A stretch of DNA of 64,000 nt from an uncultured Tateyamaria sp. GTDB lineage: Bacteria; Pseudomonadota; Alphaproteobacteria; Rhodobacterales; Rhodobacteraceae. This document shows positions 16,890 through 27,286 of this stretch, piece after piece. The stretch lies in assembly GCA_947501275.1 (NCBI GenBank), contig CANMVD010000004.1, positions 248,001 through 312,000 of the forward strand. Reading direction: 5' to 3'. A program made the position numbers and the translations under genes. The notes beneath the pieces are model-generated. The model was not told the DNA's origin and did not search any database. It was given only the letters and a program-made list of their open reading frames with translations. Positions within the stretch are counted from its first letter, which is position 1. The number at the start of each line of letters is the position of its first letter.

Positions 16890-17282
16890 ATGTCACGAAC
16901 CCCATCCCTCCTCAAATCCGCAATGCTTGCTCTGCTTCTGGCAATCCCCGCCACCCAAGGCAGCGCAGAACTGACCAGCGCAGAATCGCTGCAGGTCGAA
17001 AAACTGCGCGGCGTGCAGGTCCTGTCGTCCGATGGCGGCATCGTCGGTCTGATTGAAGGCGCCTCCATCAGCCCATCCCGCGCAGCGCTGTTCCTGCGCT
17101 CGGCCAACGGATCGTTCCTGCGCTATCGCGGAAAGGATGTCGTTATTCTGACCCAAGCCAGCGAGATCAGCCTGCAAGGCAACAGCGTTGTTCTGAACTC
17201 GACCAGCCAGCGGATCAAGACGCGCGCCACCAAGTTCAAGGCCGACGACGATATGATCGAAATCAACCTGCCGCGCCGTTAA
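16890..17282 (+). CDS. Small secreted protein, PRC-barrel-like, paralogue 2
   Basis: A 130-residue paralogue of the gene before it. It has a signal peptide (cut near GSAEL), then VLSSDGGIVGLIEG and GKDVVILTQ and an ending of NLPRR. The ATG at 16890 follows AAAGGA at good distance and gives the same N-terminal layout as its neighbour; the longer open frame adds an unlikely basic leader. The two copies differ along their whole length, so the duplication is old. The function is unknown. Confidence 0.75.
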   Translation: MSRTPSLLKSAMLALLLAIPATQGSAELTSAESLQVEKLRGVQVLSSDGGIVGLIEGASISPSRAALFLRSANGSFLRYRGKDVVILTQASEISLQGNSVVLNSTSQRIKTRATKFKADDDMIEINLPRR

Positions 17283-17300
17283 ATCGCGCCACGATACACC

Positions 17301-17327
17301 GGTTGGTCGCCAGTTGAGGCGGCCAAC
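17301..17327. terminator. Hairpin between the secreted-protein pair and purL
   Basis: GGTTGGTCGCC (17301-17311) pairs with GGCGGCCAACC (17317-17327) in an 11-bp stem with one wobble pair, around a 5-base loop. No T-run follows, so it is only a possible terminator or processing hairpin. Confidence 0.35.
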
Positions 17328-17420
17328 CGCACCATGAAACGGTCACGCCCCCTTTTCCCCGCCCGCGCCCCCTTGTAAGAGAGCGCCAACATGACGCCAG
17401 TCGGGGGACAACGGGGCAGT

Positions 17421-19583
<2,163 letters not shown>

Positions 19584-19590
19584 AGCGTTT

Positions 19591-19611
19591 GCGTTCCGAC
19601 ACCCGGAACGC
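19591..19611. terminator. Hairpin between purL and the VWA gene
   Basis: Perfect 8-bp arms GCGTTCCG (19591-19598) and CGGAACGC (19604-19611) with a 5-base loop, in the short gap between two convergent genes. There is no T-run on either side. A possible bidirectional terminator. Confidence 0.4.
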
Positions 19612-19646
19612 CGAAAATCAAAATGGCGTACGCCGCAAGGCGTTCC

Positions 19647-20897
19647 TTAGGATAACGCCCGCAACAGACGGTCCCGCTCGCCGACATCGTCACGGCGGGA
19701 GATGACCTGCGCCAGATCCTCGAGTGACGCGATAGAGTGGCCTGCACGAAAGCTGTCCACATGAGGCAGCATGGCGGCGATACCGCGCGCACGCGGCGCA
19801 AATTCCTCCCATCGCAACAGCGGGTTAATCCATATTACGCGCGTCGCAGACAGATGCAGGCGTTGCATTTGCCGCGCCAGCGCATCCGGGTCGTCACGAT
19901 CCAGACCGTCGGTAATCAACAGCACCACCGCCCCCTGCCCTAACACGCGGCGCGACCAGTCGCGGTTGAACGTCTCCAGACACGCCCCGATCCGTGTACC
20001 ACCTTCCCAATCCTGCGCCTCAGCACCAGCCGCTTTCAACGCTGCATCCACGTCACGGGTTTCCAGATGCCGCGAGATGTTGGTCAGGCGCGTGCCGAAG
20101 GTGAAAGCGTGAACCTTGGCCCATCCGGCCCCCTTGGCATTCGCCACCGCATGGAGAAAATGCAGCACCACGCGGCTGTACTGGCTCATGGAACCGGAGA
20201 TATCGCACAAGGTCACAAGGTTGGGGTAGCGCAGCTTTGGTCTTTTGCGGGCGACATCCTGCATTTCCCCGCCCCGACGCATAGCAAGGCGCAAGGTGCG
20301 GGCCGCATCGATGCGTCCAGCGCGCGCGCCATGCGTGCGGCGCGACTGGATCGGGTCAATCGGCAACGACATACGGGCAAGCATGGCCTTGGCCTGCGCC
20401 ATTTCCGCCGTGCTCATTTGCTCAAAATCGAGGGTCTTCAACTGCTCTTCGCGCGACATGGTCAGCGACGCATCAATCTCGATCTCGGTGCCGCCCTCCT
20501 CATCTTCCGGCAGATCAACCTCGGGGCCCGCCCCGTCCAGCAACGCCTCTGCCGCGCGCTTTTCGGCGGCATGGCCGCCCCGTTCCTCCTGGACGCCGCG
20601 TACAGCCGGCAACATCGCGGCCATCATGTGCTCCAGATACCGCGGATCGCGCCAATAAAGCCGAAAGATCTGGGCAAATACTGTCCGGTGCTCTGGTTTG
20701 GAGACAAAACAGGCGTGCAGCGTCCAATAAAAATCGCGCTTTTCCGTGAACCCCGCCGCACTGACCGCATTGATTGCGTCAATCAGACGGCCCGGCCCGA
20801 TGGGCAAACCCGCCCGACGCAAGGCCCGCGCGAAATGGGTGATGTTGCCCGCGAGTTTCGGATCATCCGGCAGTTCCAGAGGGATGTATTCAGGCAT
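19647..20897 (-). CDS. VWA domain-containing CoxE-like protein
   Basis: A 416-residue cytoplasmic protein. The N-terminal half is helical. The C-terminal half is a von Willebrand factor A domain with the metal-site motif DISGSMSQYSR and a later LLITDGLDRDD. CoxE-type VWA proteins work with MoxR AAA ATPases as chaperone-like complexes that mature or insert metals into partner enzymes. The ATG at 20897 overlaps the kinase gene by 8 bases and has GAGG before it. It is the last gene of the MoxR / kinase / VWA operon; no CO dehydrogenase genes are nearby, so the client is unknown. Confidence 0.88.
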   Translation of the reverse strand: MPEYIPLELPDDPKLAGNITHFARALRRAGLPIGPGRLIDAINAVSAAGFTEKRDFYWTLHACFVSKPEHRTVFAQIFRLYWRDPRYLEHMMAAMLPAVRGVQEERGGHAAEKRAAEALLDGAGPEVDLPEDEEGGTEIEIDASLTMSREEQLKTLDFEQMSTAEMAQAKAMLARMSLPIDPIQSRRTHGARAGRIDAARTLRLAMRRGGEMQDVARKRPKLRYPNLVTLCDISGSMSQYSRVVLHFLHAVANAKGAGWAKVHAFTFGTRLTNISRHLETRDVDAALKAAGAEAQDWEGGTRIGACLETFNRDWSRRVLGQGAVVLLITDGLDRDDPDALARQMQRLHLSATRVIWINPLLRWEEFAPRARGIAAMLPHVDSFRAGHSIASLEDLAQVISRRDDVGERDRLLRALS

Positions 20898-21435
20898 GTT
20901 GCGCCTCGACAGCGGTGCAGATTTCAACGGCGGCGTCTTGCGCGGACAGGTCTGTGACGTCGATGACATGGGCACCTTTGGGCAGGAACAGCGTATCGCG
21001 TGCGCGAATGTCGCGCAGCACAGCCGCATCCGTCAGCTTGTCACTGCCCGTCCGCTCCGGGCAGACCAGGCGTCGGGCGTTTTCCTCGACCGACAGATCA
21101 AGCGCAAACACGTGCAATTCCGCGCCCCTGTCCCGCGCCAGATCCAGCGTCGGTTGAAACAGGGGAACCGCCGCCGGTTCATCAGCGAGGGCATCCGTCA
21201 GAACGATTGGCACCTCAGGCGACAAGCGCCGCGCATGGGCAAGGATCAGGCTGCGCACTTCTTCACGCATGGCCACGCTCTGGGGCGTGTCGCGGGCATA
21301 GATCGCGCGGGCGGCATCCAGCATCAAATGATTGTGGATCAGCCGCCCGCCCAAGCGATCTGCAACACAGCGCCCCACGGTCTTCTTGCCCGCACCCGGC
21401 CAACCTCCGATATGAATGACAGGCGCAATTTTCAT
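20890..21435 (-). CDS. Small P-loop ATPase/kinase
   Basis: A 181-residue nucleotide-binding protein with a Walker A motif GGWPGAGKKT at the N-terminus. It looks like a zeta-toxin/gluconokinase-type AAA_33 or AAA_17 kinase: IHNHLMLDAARAI follows the P-loop and a helical lid contains arginines. The substrate is unknown. The gene is wedged between MoxR and CoxE-like genes (4-base gap and 8-base overlap), so it is likely part of the same unit. The start at 21435 gives the usual short lead to the P-loop, though its Shine-Dalgarno sequence is weak; an ATG at 21471 is the alternative. Confidence 0.75.
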   Translation of the reverse strand: MKIAPVIHIGGWPGAGKKTVGRCVADRLGGRLIHNHLMLDAARAIYARDTPQSVAMREEVRSLILAHARRLSPEVPIVLTDALADEPAAVPLFQPTLDLARDRGAELHVFALDLSVEENARRLVCPERTGSDKLTDAAVLRDIRARDTLFLPKGAHVIDVTDLSAQDAAVEICTAVEAQHA

Positions 21436-21439
21436 CCAA

Positions 21440-22348
21440 TCAGGCAGGCTCCAACGACGCCTTGGCCTCATCCAGCAAGCGTTTCGCCTCCGAGCCCTGC
21501 AATTTCTGAATGTCGTCCTGATATTTCAGCACCGCGCCCAGCGTGTCTGCGATGACTTCGGGGCTGAGTGTCAAAACATCCAGCGCAAGCAAGCACTTGG
21601 CCCAGTCTATGGTTTCCGCCACGCCGGGTTTCTTGAACAGATCCTCGGTGCGCAGACGTTGGACAAACGCCACAACTTCGCGGCTGAGGGCTTCGGCAGC
21701 CTCAGGCGCGCGGGCGGTGAGAATGTCCATCTCGCGATCAAAGTCGGGGTAGTCGACCCAGTGATACAAACAGCGCCGTTTGAGCGCGTCATGCACTTCG
21801 CGGGTTCGGTTCGACGTCAGGATTACGATGGGCGGTTCGGGCGCTTTGATTGTCCCGAGCTCGGGAATCGTGACCTGGAAATCGCTGAGCGCCTCGAGCA
21901 GAAATGCCTCAAACGGCTCATCGGTGCGGTCAAGTTCGTCGATCAATAACACAGGCGCCCCGTTCGCATCCGGGCGCATCGCATCCAATAGCGGGCGTTC
22001 GATCAGGAATTCGTCTGAAAACAGTTCGGTTTGCAGGACCTTGCGGTCTGCACCTCCGGCCGCTTCAGCGGTGCGAATGGCCACCATCTGCGCTGGAAAA
22101 TTCCACTCATAGACAGCCGATGATGCATCCAGGCCCTCATAGCATTGCAATCGGATCAAACGACGCCCCATCGAGGCTGCAAGCGCCTTAGCAATCTCGG
22201 TTTTGCCGACACCCGCCTCGCCTTCCAGAAACAGCGGGCGCCCCAAGCGCAAGCTCAGAAACACCACCGTTCCCAATGCGCGGTCGCAAACATACCCTTG
22301 CTCGCCGAGCATCGCCTGCACGGCGTCTATCGTCTCAATGTGATGCAT
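21440..22348 (-). CDS. MoxR-type AAA ATPase (CoxD-like)
   Basis: A 302-residue AAA+ ATPase with Walker A GEAGVGKTEIAK, Walker B LLIDELDRTDEPFE and sensor region VILTSNRTREVHDALKRRC. MoxR ATPases pair with VWA proteins to activate enzymes. The ATG at 22348 is preceded by GGGAGG at 5 bases, which settles the start against a longer frame. It is first of a three-gene leftward operon and divergent from the glycosyltransferase operon. Confidence 0.92.
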   Translation of the reverse strand: MHHIETIDAVQAMLGEQGYVCDRALGTVVFLSLRLGRPLFLEGEAGVGKTEIAKALAASMGRRLIRLQCYEGLDASSAVYEWNFPAQMVAIRTAEAAGGADRKVLQTELFSDEFLIERPLLDAMRPDANGAPVLLIDELDRTDEPFEAFLLEALSDFQVTIPELGTIKAPEPPIVILTSNRTREVHDALKRRCLYHWVDYPDFDREMDILTARAPEAAEALSREVVAFVQRLRTEDLFKKPGVAETIDWAKCLLALDVLTLSPEVIADTLGAVLKYQDDIQKLQGSEAKRLLDEAKASLEPA

Positions 22349-22580
22349 TCGCGCCTCCCTCGCCTCCAACCTGCATCGCGCGACGCCGCCGTCAACCCCC
22401 GCATCGTTGACGCGATTCGTCGCAAATGCCATGATGGAGCGAGCAAAATACGAAGACATGGGCACCCGTGTTAACGTCAGAAAAAGAGGTCACAAGGCAT
22501 CAATGCACTTGGACCCAACCGAGGCGGCGGACAATGAGAACGCGCACAATCGCACTGAAACACCGCAAAAAGGTGGACGT

Positions 22581-23612
22581 ATGATGCGTATTACAGCGGT
22601 GACATGCGTTAAAAACGAAGGTCCGTTTCTGTTGGAATGGATCGCGTTCAACCGGCTGATCGGCGTAACGGATCATTTGTTTTATTCCAATGACTGCAGC
22701 GATGGCACCGATGATTTGCTGGATGCACTGGCGGATCGTGGCCTGTGTGAACACCTGCCCAACCCCGCTGAGGGACGCAATTATCAAATGGAAGCGCTGA
22801 AGGATGCGCGCAGCCGAGATTGCGTGACCCAGGCCGATTGGGTCTGGATCGCGGATGTCGACGAGTTCCTCAATATTCACGTCGGAGATCACACAATCCC
22901 GGCACTGATCGAGGCCTGCGGCGACCCCCAAGCGATCAGTTTAACCTTCCAGTTTTTTGCCAATGACGGCGTGGAGGCGTTTGTAGATCGCCCGGTGATC
23001 GAGCAATTCACCCGCAGTCACAATCCGGATCTGTGGTGTGGTGAGGCCGCGATCGAGGTCAAGTCCCTCGTTCGTCACGACTTTCCGCTGAAATACTACG
23101 GCGCGCACCGGCCCTTCCAAAAACCCAAACAGCGCCCGGTCTGGACGGATGGCTCTGGGCGCAAGGTGCCGCACAAGTTTCTTGTCGCGGCCAATCCACG
23201 CCGCATCCGCCGCTTTCCCGCCGGGGGCGCGCGCGTGCATGCCACGCTCAACCATTATGCGTTGCGCAGCCTCGACAGTTATCTGGTCAAAAATGACCGC
23301 GGCGACGTGAACCGCGAAAACCGCGCCTTTGACGACACCTATTGGCGCGAGCGCAATGATCCGGCGTGGCAAGACACGTCCATCCTGCGCTACGCCCCCC
23401 AGCTCAAGGCGGCATTGGCCGAATTGAAAAAAGACAAAAAAATCATGGCACTGCATGAAGCAGCCGTTCAGGCGCATATCGCCAAACGGGATGAACTGCT
23501 GGCCCGGCCGGAGTATCGCGAGATGCAGGAACACCTGCGCGCCGCATCTACCCTGCCGCCACAGGAAGAAGCGATGCTGCGCGACCTTGGCCTGTTGGAA
23601 GACGCGGTATGA
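22581..23612 (+). CDS. Glycosyltransferase family 2 protein (DVDEF type)
   Basis: A 343-residue cytoplasmic glycosyltransferase of the Glyco_tranf_2_4 group. Motifs are AVTCVKNEGPFLLEWIAFNR at the N-terminus, NDCSDGTDDLLD for nucleotide-sugar binding and the metal-binding DVDEFLN near residue 95. AAAGGTGG lies just upstream of two adjacent ATG codons (22581, 22584). It opens a five-gene operon with 4-base overlaps, and is clearly related to the C-terminal half of the third gene and to the fifth gene. The likely role is building a surface polysaccharide or glycoconjugate; donor and acceptor are unknown. Confidence 0.88.
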   Translation: MMRITAVTCVKNEGPFLLEWIAFNRLIGVTDHLFYSNDCSDGTDDLLDALADRGLCEHLPNPAEGRNYQMEALKDARSRDCVTQADWVWIADVDEFLNIHVGDHTIPALIEACGDPQAISLTFQFFANDGVEAFVDRPVIEQFTRSHNPDLWCGEAAIEVKSLVRHDFPLKYYGAHRPFQKPKQRPVWTDGSGRKVPHKFLVAANPRRIRRFPAGGARVHATLNHYALRSLDSYLVKNDRGDVNRENRAFDDTYWRERNDPAWQDTSILRYAPQLKAALAELKKDKKIMALHEAAVQAHIAKRDELLARPEYREMQEHLRAASTLPPQEEAMLRDLGLLEDAV

Positions 23613-24235
23613 GCCTGCGTGTCGTCAACCTCGGATTGCCCAAGACCGGGACAACAACGCTGGCACGGGCCTTGCGGCGGGCCGGATTGCGGGTTGCGGA
23701 TCATCGCATTCGCTCCAAACAAACCAAAAACGAAGATCTGCACGGCGCATATGTGGCTGACCTGCTTTATCGCGGGCTGTATGAAACAGGCGATCCGTGG
23801 ACCCATTTGAGCGTGTTCAATGCAATCAGTGAAATGAGCGTGTTGCGCGACGGGCGGTCGATCTGGCCGCAAATGGACTTCGCCATCATCGACGCCATTC
23901 GCAAACACCACCCAGGCGTTAAATTTGTGGCCTCAAGCCGTGATCCGTTTGCGCTGTCACAGTCGATGCTGGCCTGGTCCGATCTGGGCACGACACGGTT
24001 GCCGGGGTCTTCTGTACCCGGCCTGCCACAAGGTTACGGCGAAACCAGTGCCGAACGGATGCAATGGATCGAAGGGCACTACGCCCATCTGCGCGCCATA
24101 TTCGCAGGTGACGACAATTTTCTGGAATACGATGTGGCCGACCCCGCCGCGCGTGACTTGATCTCGGGTTTTCTGGAGATGCCGGTGAACTGGTGGGGCA
24201 AGACCAATGTTAACAAGTTGAATGAGGTTGCGTGA
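23609..24235 (+). CDS. Sulfotransferase family protein
   Basis: A 208-residue PAPS-dependent sulfotransferase. The 5'-phosphosulfate loop is near the N-terminus (NLGLPKTGTTTLARAL) and the 3'-phosphate motif reads VASSRDPFALSQS. Many marine bacteria sulfate their surface glycans, and the position after a glycosyltransferase with a 4-base overlap suggests that role. The length is at the short end for the family. It overlaps the next gene by 4 bases (ATGA). Confidence 0.85.
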   Translation: MSLRVVNLGLPKTGTTTLARALRRAGLRVADHRIRSKQTKNEDLHGAYVADLLYRGLYETGDPWTHLSVFNAISEMSVLRDGRSIWPQMDFAIIDAIRKHHPGVKFVASSRDPFALSQSMLAWSDLGTTRLPGSSVPGLPQGYGETSAERMQWIEGHYAHLRAIFAGDDNFLEYDVADPAARDLISGFLEMPVNWWGKTNVNKLNEVA

Positions 24236-26598
24236 TGCAAATCCACCTGCATATCGGGCTGGAACAAGTGGGCGCAGATCGCCTTCAGGACGTGCTTGCA
24301 TCCAAGCGCGACCAAATGATCAGCAAAGGCGTGCTTTATGCACGCAGCCCCGGCAACAAGAACCACACGCGCCTCTATATGGCGGTGACGGACCCTGAGC
24401 ACATTGACCCATTGCGGTTCAATCGCGGCTACATCACCAGCGATAAACAGCAGGTTCTGCGTGATGCGCTGGCCGACGATCTGGCGCGCGAAGTGGCACA
24501 GCACACGCCCGACCACCTCATCTTGTCCGCTTCGCAACTGGGCGTCTCTCTGGCCTCCAAATCCGAACTTGAGCGACTCAAGGCGCTGCTGACGCCGCTG
24601 TCTGCGGACATCCGCATCATTGCGCATGTCGATGAACAGGCGCGCGTGCTGGTGCGCCATTACGCCGAACAGATCCTCGAAGGGCGCGGCGTGTCGCTCG
24701 AACTTGAACTGGGACTGGCGGGCACACAAAACTGGTGGCAGGACGCATTGGCGGCCGCACCTTCCATCAACCCGGCAGCAGGGGTCTTCCTTGAAAATCA
24801 AGGGGCTCCGTTCTGGCTCGATTACGCTGCGCTGGAACGGCACTGGAACAGCGTCTTTGGGCAAGGCGCGTTAACCTTTCGCGCCTATGATCCAGACATG
24901 TTCGCATCCGAGGCCGTGACCGAGGAAATCCGCACAGCGTTCCAGATTAACACAGCCATTGGCAAAGCCACGCCAGCGCAGCCGCCCGAAATCCCGAACG
25001 CTGCATGGATGGCGCGCGGTCGACAACTCAACGCGCTGATCCTGCGGGTGCTTGCCAGCGGGCAACGCATCCTGCCTCGGCAATTGTGGCGCTCTTTCGT
25101 GAACGACATCAGGGTTGAGGGGGATGCAATTGATCCTGCAAACCTGTCGGCGATCTCAAAAACCTTTTCGACACAGAACAAGGCCCTGACAACGGCACAT
25201 GATCTGCCCAAGGACACTCTCAAAGCGGCGCGTGCCAAGAAAGCGTGGAGCGAAGCCGACCCGGCATTCGGGTTCCGTGCCTCGCAATATCTGCTGGGTT
25301 TCATGTGGCGCATCGACAAGGCCACGAAAGAGGCGCGCAAGGACAAGACCCCGGATCTGGCCCGCGTCAATGGTACAGCGACCAAAGCCCCTGCCCTCAG
25401 CAAAAGCGTCGGGCTGAGTGACACGGCGCGCAAATTGATGCCGCCGCTGGCCGTTCAGAACTTTGAAAAACTGCGCAGTTCTCCCTTTGCGCCCCACAAT
25501 CGTCTGGGTGCCGTCAACGAAGAAGAACTCGCTGCCGCCTATTCCGTCTTGCCGCCGCGCATCTTGCCAAAGAATTCGACCGGAAATGTCATCGTGGGCT
25601 GCATGAAAAATGAAGCGCCTTACATCATCGAATGGGTGGCCTATCACCGCGCCATGGGGGTCGACAATTTCCTGATTTACACCAATGGCTGCGAGGACGG
25701 GACCACCGAAATCCTTGACCGTCTTCAAGAGATGGGCGTGCTTGAGCACCGCAACAACGACAACTGGAAGGGCAATTCGCCCCAGCAGTTTGCGTTGAAC
25801 TCCTCGCTCGACGAACCGGTGATCAAGAATGCCGACTGGATCATCCACATTGACGTGGATGAATTCATGAATGTACGGACCGGCAATGGCACTTTGCAGG
25901 ACTTCTTTGACGTTGTGCCGGATGCTACCAATGTCGCGATGACGTGGCGGCTTTTTGGGCACAACGGGGTCACCGATCTGGCAGATGAATTTGTCATTGA
26001 CCAGTTTGACCATTGCGCCCCGAAATTCTGCCCCAAGCCGCACACGGTCTGGGGGTTCAAGACCATGTTCAAGAACATTGGCGCCTATGAAAAGATAAGC
26101 TGCCACCGCCCCAACAAGCTCAAGCCCGGGAAAAAATCCAAAGTGCGTTGGGTGAATGGTTCCGGCAAGGACATGACCAAGGAAGCCGCTGAAAACGGGT
26201 GGAGAAGTTCGAAAAAGTCAATTGGCTACGACCTGCTTCAACTCAATCACTATGCATTGCGCTCCGCCGAAAGTTTCTTGATCAAACGCCAGCGCGGACG
26301 CGCGTTGCACGTCGACCGCTCAATCGGGATCAACTACTGGATCCGCATGGACTGGTCCGACTACCGCGACATCACGATCAAGCGAAACCTGCCGCGTTTG
26401 CGCGTCGCCTATGACGCATTGATGCAAGATGACGTTTTGCGTGGCTGGCATGAAAAAGGACTGGCCTGGCATCGCGCCAAGGCAGACGAACTGCACGCAA
26501 ATCCCGAATTCAAAGACCTGTATGAACAGGCGCTCCAGGTCAAGCTGACCGAAACGGAACGCGTCGCATACGCCTTGGCCCTAGACATGGAGAGCTGA
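24232..26598 (+). CDS. Sulfotransferase-like / glycosyltransferase family 2 fusion
   Basis: A 788-residue two-part protein. The N-terminal region opens like a sulfotransferase (HLHIGLEQVG) but the P-loop lysine and threonines of the KTGTT signature are absent, so sulfate transfer is doubtful. The C-terminal region from about residue 450 is a full DVDEF-type glycosyltransferase: VGCMKNEAPYIIEWVAYHR, NGCEDGTTEILD and DVDEFMN near 540. It lies inside the five-gene operon, overlapping the sulfotransferase gene by 4 bases and 1 base short of the methyltransferase gene. The fusion implies that the two activities act on one acceptor, or that the N-terminal part binds it. Confidence 0.85.
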   Translation: MMQIHLHIGLEQVGADRLQDVLASKRDQMISKGVLYARSPGNKNHTRLYMAVTDPEHIDPLRFNRGYITSDKQQVLRDALADDLAREVAQHTPDHLILSASQLGVSLASKSELERLKALLTPLSADIRIIAHVDEQARVLVRHYAEQILEGRGVSLELELGLAGTQNWWQDALAAAPSINPAAGVFLENQGAPFWLDYAALERHWNSVFGQGALTFRAYDPDMFASEAVTEEIRTAFQINTAIGKATPAQPPEIPNAAWMARGRQLNALILRVLASGQRILPRQLWRSFVNDIRVEGDAIDPANLSAISKTFSTQNKALTTAHDLPKDTLKAARAKKAWSEADPAFGFRASQYLLGFMWRIDKATKEARKDKTPDLARVNGTATKAPALSKSVGLSDTARKLMPPLAVQNFEKLRSSPFAPHNRLGAVNEEELAAAYSVLPPRILPKNSTGNVIVGCMKNEAPYIIEWVAYHRAMGVDNFLIYTNGCEDGTTEILDRLQEMGVLEHRNNDNWKGNSPQQFALNSSLDEPVIKNADWIIHIDVDEFMNVRTGNGTLQDFFDVVPDATNVAMTWRLFGHNGVTDLADEFVIDQFDHCAPKFCPKPHTVWGFKTMFKNIGAYEKISCHRPNKLKPGKKSKVRWVNGSGKDMTKEAAENGWRSSKKSIGYDLLQLNHYALRSAESFLIKRQRGRALHVDRSIGINYWIRMDWSDYRDITIKRNLPRLRVAYDALMQDDVLRGWHEKGLAWHRAKADELHANPEFKDLYEQALQVKLTETERVAYALALDMES

Positions 26599-26599
26599 C

Positions 26600-27286
26600 A
26601 TGGACGGCAGCACAACCATTGATCCTGACGGATACATCAAATCACGTGGACTGAAGTTCCCAAAAGACGGCAACTATCTGACCGGCAAGGTCCGTGGCCT
26701 GTTGCGCGAAGGGGATTACGAGCGTGACATGGCCGCTGCGGCCCTCAAGGCCACACGAGAGGGTGACACGGTGCTGGATCTGGGCTGCGGCCTGGGTTTT
26801 GTCACCGGTATCTTGGCGCGACGACGCAAGGTTGCCGCGATCCACGGCTATGAGGGCAACCCACGCCTGCTGACCTACGCCGAGGCGATGTTGGCCACCA
26901 ATGGTATCGACACGGTCACCTTGAGCCATGGCGTGCTGGGCGCTCGCAAAACCACAGTACCTTTTTTTGTCCGCACGCCGTTTGCTGCCTCTTCACTCTA
27001 CGCCAATGATGATCCGGGCGACGAAATCACCATCGACATGCTGAACGCCAAAACCGTTGTGACCGCCACCAAACCCACGGTGGTGCTGTGCGATATCGAA
27101 GGTGGCGAAGCAGACCTGCTGGCCGCACTCCCCCTCAAAGGTGTGCGTACGCTGATTGTCAAACTGCACCCCAGTCATATCGGTCACGCCGGGGTGCAAT
27201 CCGTCTTTGAACACACATCCAAGGCAAATCTTGCCTACGCACCTGCCCTCAGCACCGGTCGCATCGTCGGATTTTCGGCCGCGTGA
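26600..27286 (+). CDS. FkbM-family methyltransferase
   Basis: A 228-residue SAM-dependent methyltransferase with motif I VLDLGCGLGFVTG and the FkbM-characteristic CDIEGGEADLL. FkbM enzymes O-methylate sugars or polyketides, so capping or modifying a glycan hydroxyl fits the neighbours. The gene lies 1 base after the fusion gene and overlaps the next glycosyltransferase (GTGA), showing tight coupling. Confidence 0.88.
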   Translation: MDGSTTIDPDGYIKSRGLKFPKDGNYLTGKVRGLLREGDYERDMAAAALKATREGDTVLDLGCGLGFVTGILARRRKVAAIHGYEGNPRLLTYAEAMLATNGIDTVTLSHGVLGARKTTVPFFVRTPFAASSLYANDDPGDEITIDMLNAKTVVTATKPTVVLCDIEGGEADLLAALPLKGVRTLIVKLHPSHIGHAGVQSVFEHTSKANLAYAPALSTGRIVGFSAA

